A stretch of DNA of 64,000 nt from Hanleya hanleyi (taxonomy: Eukaryota > Mollusca > Polyplacophora > Lepidopleurida > Hanleyidae): NCBI GenBank assembly GCA_036873755.1, contig JAVTVY010018944.1, forward strand, positions 1-64,000, in the 5' to 3' direction. The notes below the pieces were generated by a model. That model searched no databases and was not told the origin of the DNA. It saw only the letters and a list, made by a program, of their open reading frames with translations. Position 1 is the stretch's first letter. Each line of letters starts with the position of its first letter. Shown one piece after another: positions 58,785 through 64,000 of this stretch. The translations under genes and the position numbers were made by a program.

Positions 58785-58995
58785 GTGACCGCTTGACCGC
58801 TTGACCTGTGACGTCACAACCTGATTACGATCTCGCTCAAATGCCTGTTGTGACGTCCAAATGTCAGCGACATCAAGCTAGAACTCCCACAGTTACGTGA
58901 ATCTTTCGTAACAACGCCCGACGTCATAGACTATGACGTTTACGGCGCAATCGTAATCAGGTTGTGACGTCATGCACCAGAGGTCACGGCTTCAA
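58785..58995. repeat. Second foldback with TGACGTCA arms
   Basis: gtgacgtcacaacctgattacgat (58808-58831) is the inverse of sequence at about 58946-58970. The loop is about 115 bp. Several tgacgtca (CRE-like) sites cluster here. Confidence 0.6.
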
Positions 58996-59640
58996 TACGT
59001 TTTCCCCCACATGTGTGCTATTCGTGTCCTAAAACCCAATAGAAAAAAATACTAATTTGTTGTTTGGAACACTACTGGGTATGTTTTAATGCAAAGTAGT
59101 ATAGAGTCATTTGGTATAACCTTTAAAGACGTTCCTCACCTTTGCTGATGCGCACAACGTCGCGCATGTATTTATAGCGCGAATGTCAAATGACGTTGCA
59201 GTAGGTAGTCTCCCTTCGATCACGCTGATAACAGCACACACCATAAATTATATAGGCTTTAACAATTCGACAATTCCATGAGCAAATTATCATTGAATTC
59301 AGATGGAAATGGTCCAGTCTGAAAGACAAAGACCACGTGAACATGAGCAGCGCCCATTGATATTCGGTGGTGTGTGACAATTTTTGGAGCAAAATCGTAC
59401 AATTTAAATTTCATCATTTTTTTTTTACAAATTAGACAAAAACGCCCCATAGGTGGCGTCATGAGCTTGAAAGTGAGTTCGATGACTTAGTAATTTTTTT
59501 CTTGAAATGAATTTGTATATTTCCAAGGTACATCCGTGCAAAATTTGGTGAAATTCTGAAGATGATTTCTTAGGGTGAGGAACGTCCTTTTATTGGGCCT
59601 AAAGATTGTGGTTCAAGCCAGATTCAGATCTCAGACCATA

Positions 59641-59863
59641 CACTGCGAAAAAATTGTGTTGAAGCCATTTTAGCACCAAAATTGTGTTGAAAATAACGCA
59701 AATTATGTAAGAATGAACACTAATTTGTATTGAACTCAACACAATTTTGTGTTGATATAAAAAGTTAAACACAAAACCATGTTGATTTCAACACAAAACA
59801 TTTTGTGTTGAAGCCATTTTAGCACAAAATTGTGTTAAAAACAACACAATATTTTTTGCAGTA
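59641..59863. mobile_element. MITE with TA target duplication
   Basis: Ends CACTGCGAAAAAATTGTG and caacacaatattttttgcagta are near inverses, and internal aacacaa/ttgtgtt arms repeat. TA lies on both sides. The paralogous sequence at 58131-58160 (cagaccataaatg) is the empty site. Confidence 0.7.
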
Positions 59864-61125
59864 TAAATGGTGTGTTTAAGGTGGTTCATACCTCAAAACT
59901 TTGTCCGGTGACCAACCCCAATATTTTTGTTGTGGGTAGCTGGGGTGCTGACCAGTAATAAAACGTAAAAAAAAATTATGGTCTTCGATCTAGATTTTTT
60001 TGTACGTAGCCGCGAATATCACCATATCAACCGTTTTTTTGCCGAAATCATGAAAAATCAGTTTTCTGCGCAACAAGGCGAGAAAGTCAAAGTATACTTA
60101 TATATATTCACAAGTATTGTTTATTTATAATGAGAAACTTTCACGGGTCTTAGAAACACCGGAAAGTTGAACATAAATGCAATAATTGTATATGAATTAG
60201 GCATTTCATCGAACTGTATGACGTTGGAAATTACATTTTCAGACTATGAAACCCTCTCCCAAATCGAAAATCACCCGGTGACCTATACTGATATTTTAAA
60301 CACAGTTTCCCCACCATGTGATCTTTTTATTAACCAAATTTTATATAAAATGCTTTGAGTGACCATATCCCCATAGTTTTCTAATATTTGCGACGGCATT
60401 ACCTCCCCTGGTAACGTCTGTTATCAGGAAAGGCGATATATGACGTTGGAAGAGTTATTACAGGGGAAGTAACCCTGTGTGATGACGTCGCCGACGTCGT
60501 TTGAGGTTTGATCCACCTTAACTCAGAGGATTTCGCTTTGAAATAGTATCTTTTTCATTTGTTCGATGGATTCAATATTGAGTGAGGACGGTACATTCAT
60601 TTATCTCGGCCAAGAAGGGACAGTGGTACTCCGGCGGTAATTGTGTCATATTATTATTGACTCCGGCGGTAGTCAGATCTCACTCCGCCGTATGTTGTAT
60701 CACCACTTCCACACAGGTCATACTCATGCGTCTTAAAATCATCGAAATTCTTCCTTTTCACATATAAATATCATCTTGCCATTAAAAGGCAACCTCGTTT
60801 TACAGAACGATCGTAGGTATATTCTTGATTAATTAGATAAAATGCATATTTGATGTAGTTTTTCTAAGAAAGGTTTCTAGATTCGGCTTCTAATGGATGT
60901 AATTGTGTATTTAGAATTATCCCGTTTTCAAAAACACGTCAGCTAGTTAAATATACGTACCATCTAACGATTGAGACAATTTGATATTGTTGATAGGGTA
61001 TGGTTCTGACATATTAACGTAAAAACCAACAAGTTGTCCTACCATTTTTCACGATCTTCCCTCCGGCGGAAGTTCACCCTCCGGCGGAAGTTGGAGCAGC
61101 CGTTTGGTATGCAGGGTGTGGTCAT

Positions 61126-61186
61126 GGGTAAATCTAAAATGGCGGCCATGTGAGTTACCAGAAAAGTGATGTTTTCACCACGTGCA
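61126..61186 (+). repeat. Repeat family R, copy 2 (right part)
   Basis: Continues copy 2 after the 4.7-kb transposon (aaaatggcggccatgtgagttacc), then switches abruptly to inverse sequence. Confidence 0.65.
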
Positions 61187-61267
61187 GGGTAATTATTTTC
61201 ATCGATTGTTGCTCTGGTCAAACCGTGTGATTGGTCTTTGAAAATCTGTTTAGCAATTTTTGAAATG

Positions 61268-61452
61268 CGACCGTCTTGGATTGAATCCATGCTCATTCAG
61301 GCATAGCACCACCTACAGGGTTATCATTTTCACTGATTGTTACGCTGGTCAAACTGATGCTCTGAGAGAAATCTTGTTACAATCGCGTAACTATCTTAGA
61401 AAATATTAGCCAATGCTTAGAAGGGAACTTAATTTTGTTGAGGTGTTTATTT
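61268..61452 (-). repeat. Right arm of large inverted repeat
   Basis: Inverse of 54546-54725 without the SINE interruption, showing that the left copy was the target of that insertion. Confidence 0.7.
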
Positions 61453-61549
61453 ATAGAGCTATGACTCACCAAACTCGTATTCTAATCAGATAATGTGTTA
61501 TGTTCAGCCAAGGCAACACGTGTAGTGTTCGACTTGGATACGCGAAGAT

Positions 61550-61935
61550 ACCATCTCCGGAACGACAAAAAATGAGAGATGAGACTTCGTGACTTTGGGG
61601 TCATAAGGAGCCTAGTTGCATGACCCCTGAGCAGAGGATCATGGGTAAATTCAAAATGGCGGTCATGTGGGGTATCAGGAAAATGATATTTTCGTCAGAT
61701 TTCTTGAAATTTTTTGCTTTTCTGCATGGGAAAGTGGATAAAACCTATTTTGTTTCATAGCAGATTACTATTTACTAATTTATCATGTAGTTTTTGCGAA
61801 GAAAACAAATTTAAAAAAAGGAGAATTCTGACCGAAAAATCGTCCAAAAATGTCTTTTTTGAGAATGACGCCACTGTGACGTCATCATGGCGGCTATCTT
61901 TGATTTTTTCACATTTTTTAGTAGAGCTTGGCCCA
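61550..61935 (+). repeat. Repeat family R, copy 3
   Basis: Diverged copy with cagaggatcatgggtaaatt, aaaatggcggtcatgtgg and gacgccactgtgacgtcatc blocks. Confidence 0.65.
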
Positions 61936-62173
61936 AAAATATAGTGTGGTAAGTCCGCTCCACTCCATGTGATTTTCCTCAAATCAGTCTGAAATTGACC
62001 CCAACCTGGTCTAGGACTGGTTTACCCCTCATGTACAAACCCGCGAGATGAAGAGCAGACTGAACTTTAAATGCACATACCCAAGCATCATCACACGGGA
62101 AGGGGCGACGGTCGGGTTTAGGAATGGTACTAAGAAAGAAAACGGCAAATTATGTACGAGTTTGAGATATATT

Positions 62174-62550
62174 TCATACACCTTCTTCTTTGCAGCTGTC
62201 TTGTACCGCGGCTTTGTAGAACACATTCCATCGATGTTCTCTTTCGCAATGGCTATCTAGAAAAGACTCCATGTTCTCTCCAATGCCCATGTTACACTCT
62301 GCTGCAGTCTTTTTCAGCACGTTTGCAAGCATACTTTTCAACAATGAGGAGGGTTTGGGAGCAATGTACGTGTAGTCGAGTGACAAAGATGTGTTAAGGA
62401 GGAATGCATATTTAGTTTGCTGAAAAGGTGGGATAAGGACGTCGGACGACTTATCGTCCTTTACTATCAGGTTGCCGGTGATCTCAGCTATCAAACTTAT
62501 ATAATAAACATGTTCTCCATGATCACTATGAAAGTGTCAATACTGTCCAA
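62174..62550 (-). pseudogene. Unrecognised coding remnant
   Basis: A minus-strand frame of about 120 codons, open from a TGA near 62545 to the stop at 62174. It contains GEHVYYISLIAEITGN, SSDVLIPPFQQTKYAFLLN and LANVLKKTAAECN. Composition and smooth hydrophobic pattern look genuinely coding, but no ATG starts it and no family was recognised. It may be an internal exon or a decayed transposon protein. Confidence 0.35.
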
Positions 62551-62997
62551 TATCCCCAACATAAAAAATGTAGATCAATGAAACGGCAGTTATATTATTA
62601 GATCAACAGAATGACGACTTTTACAAAATGACCGTAGAAATCCACTGTCTAAAAGGTAGTGTGTTTAGAAATCCGTTCTGGACACCCGTTATCAAAAAAC
62701 TGTATCTTACACACCCGCTGAAGCAGACCTCTTCAAGAAATATGGGTGATATATTTCACCAGGTATGAAAGGATACTACAATAGTCTAAGAAACTGCCAC
62801 AAATGAGTTTTGTTTTATTTGTTATTTTTTCAGTATAGTTGATAGCCCCTCCGATACTGAAGAGTGTTTCTACGGAGAGAAGTCCTAACGTAGCATGTGT
62901 GCAAGCCCCAACAACCAAACACAAGCCAAGGACTCTTAATTATTCTTGATCTCACAAGCGCATGCGCGAAGCGTAGATGTTTAAAACACAAGGTAGA

Positions 62998-63075
62998 GTA
63001 TGTCCGTGGTCGAATAGTTAGCGTGCTCGAATATTTTCTCTAAGGTCGTGATATCGAGACCACTGCTGCATTGCC
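62998..63075 (+). mobile_element. Degenerate tRNA-derived SINE
   Basis: gtggtcgaatagttagcgtgc (A-box region) and aggtcgtgatatcgagac (weak B-box) have the spacing of a tRNA head, but stems do not pair well. Confidence 0.45.
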
Positions 63076-63249
63076 CAGTCGGATAAGACAGGCGCTAAAT
63101 TGGAAATGGAGTGTTATCAAATGGATTGCTATCACAGCTCATAATGGAGTGGGGCAGGAATGACACCAGGGCTGCAAGCTGACAGACGCACGAGATCGAG
63201 TGCCTCCCTCTACTTTTAACGAAGAGGTAAGGCTGTACACTCACCGATA

Positions 63250-63381
63250 AATCAGATAAAATGCTATAAGCCAAGTGCGACGTTCAAGATGGAATGGCGA
63301 CAGCCTGAGCGCCGTTAAAATCAGATGAAACGCTATGAGTAAAGTGCGACGTTCAAAATGGAATGGCGACAACCTGAGCGT
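63250..63381 (+). repeat. Two-copy tandem repeat, ~70-bp unit
   Basis: aatcagataaaatgctata...gcgacgttcaagatggaatggcgaca...cctgagcg occurs twice in tandem with a few substitutions. Confidence 0.7.
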
Positions 63382-64000
63382 TCACCATGGGGCAGACGGA
63401 ATGCCGATCCCGCCTATATAATTCATATCCCGGAGATGGCAACTGATAAAGTTGACGTTACTTCTCCAGGAGAAGGCTCGCATGGCATAGTTAGTATACA
63501 TCTATAGACCAGGGTCTGAAGTGATACGTTTAGTTTTCCAAAACTTTATGATGCCACTGGCAAAAACGTTGAAATGACCCATCAAGGATCGGAGCTGCAG
63601 ACGGCTCCGAGGTGTGACGTCCTGAGCCGACGATAGAGGACCGATGATTGCAGCAAGATGGAGAACTGAGCGCATGGAAGCTTGAATAAATACAGGAACG
63701 TGTGCCTGAATATTATGTCAGAGATCCTGCGGCGATTTCGGCGAAACAACCGAAGTGGTGTAGGCAACGCCCGGGAAAAAATCTCTGCTGTGACGGTTTC
63801 AAGTCTGACTTTCTCTCTTGATAAAGGTACCCCCGAGCAAGTAGGATCTGCCGGATGAAGTCCTTGACTTTTCCAGTTATTTGCCGACGGGGGGGGGGTG
63901 GTTCTCTCTGGGTACTTCAGCTTCCTCTACTTGGAGCTGGCTGTTACCAAACAAGAGAAATATTCTTGAAGTGTGACATTAAACTCACCCCCTTTTGTCT
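63382..64000. other. Gene-free end of window
   Basis: No credible gene. A poly-G run at about 63889-63898. Confidence 0.4.

Larger units (their letters stand above)
56422..61120. mobile_element. 4.7-kb DNA transposon, 44-bp perfect TIRs, GTCAT target duplication
   Basis: The first 44 bp (CACACCCTGCATACCAAACG ... ccgccggaggg) are repeated exactly in inverse at the right end. GTCAT flanks both sides (56417-56421 and 61121-61125). The uninterrupted repeat at 55555 acts as empty site. CCGCCGGAGG-type sites occur at 56455, 56844 and 56877, and mirrored at 60629, 60661, 61060 and 61078. No transposase is readable, so the copy is non-autonomous or decayed. The superfamily is not identified; 5-bp duplications are unusual. 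Confidence 0.8.

Overview
The window is animal nuclear DNA, AT-rich, with spliced GT-AG genes, a seven-transmembrane receptor, tRNA-derived SINEs and many transposons. A degenerate SINE-like piece carrying a gtgagtgagtgag lead near 54.7 kb, and retroelement tails of the kind common in molluscs, point to a gastropod-like mollusc. That placement is inference. Only one convincing host gene is visible: an intronless receptor at 37.9-41.0 kb. Nearly everything else is mobile DNA, often nested.

Layout. 0-5.6 kb: two copies of a foldback element, LINE tails, and a duplicated repeat hit by a 5'-truncated LINE with target-site duplications. 5.63-16.38 kb: an apparently complete CACTA/EnSpm-like DNA transposon. 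It has a 678-aa DDE transposase and a second, seven-exon gene encoding a 419-aa protein with a DUF4806-like domain, and it ends in CCCAGC termini with repeat-rich flanks. Another small element is nested in intron 6. 16.38-21.48 kb, starting at the very next base: a 5.1-kb near-palindromic virus-like element. It has a C2H2 zinc finger fused to an A32-type packaging-like ATPase (now frameshifted), a second C2H2 protein with the same tail domain, an iteron-like repeat array, hairpins and 1.9-kb inverted arms. This is the most unusual object here.

22.7-34 kb: a minisatellite, then a 3.9-kb Penelope-like retroelement of the permuted Naiad type (GIY-YIG nuclease before the reverse transcriptase, CxC linker) with 244-bp pseudo-LTRs, an RNase H-bearing LINE, and a second, reverse-strand Naiad fragment. 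35.1-36.35 kb: an eight-unit ~157-bp tandem array. 37.19-37.8 kb: another LINE fragment abutting the receptor gene. 37.88-41.01 kb: the receptor (signal peptide, somatomedin-B domain, Cys-rich ectodomain, Methuselah-like class B 7TM).

41.18-45.53 kb is repeated at 49.59-53.55 kb. The copies differ at their left ends and are almost identical over the last kilobase or so. A third Naiad lies between them and a rearranged fourth piece ends the second copy. 54.5-62 kb: interleaved diverged repeats interrupted by a sharply bounded 4.7-kb DNA transposon (44-bp perfect terminal inverted repeats, GTCAT target duplication, symmetric CCGCCGGAGG subterminal sites), with smaller foldbacks and a TA-flanked MITE inside it. 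62-64 kb: a short unrecognised coding remnant, a SINE and a short tandem repeat.
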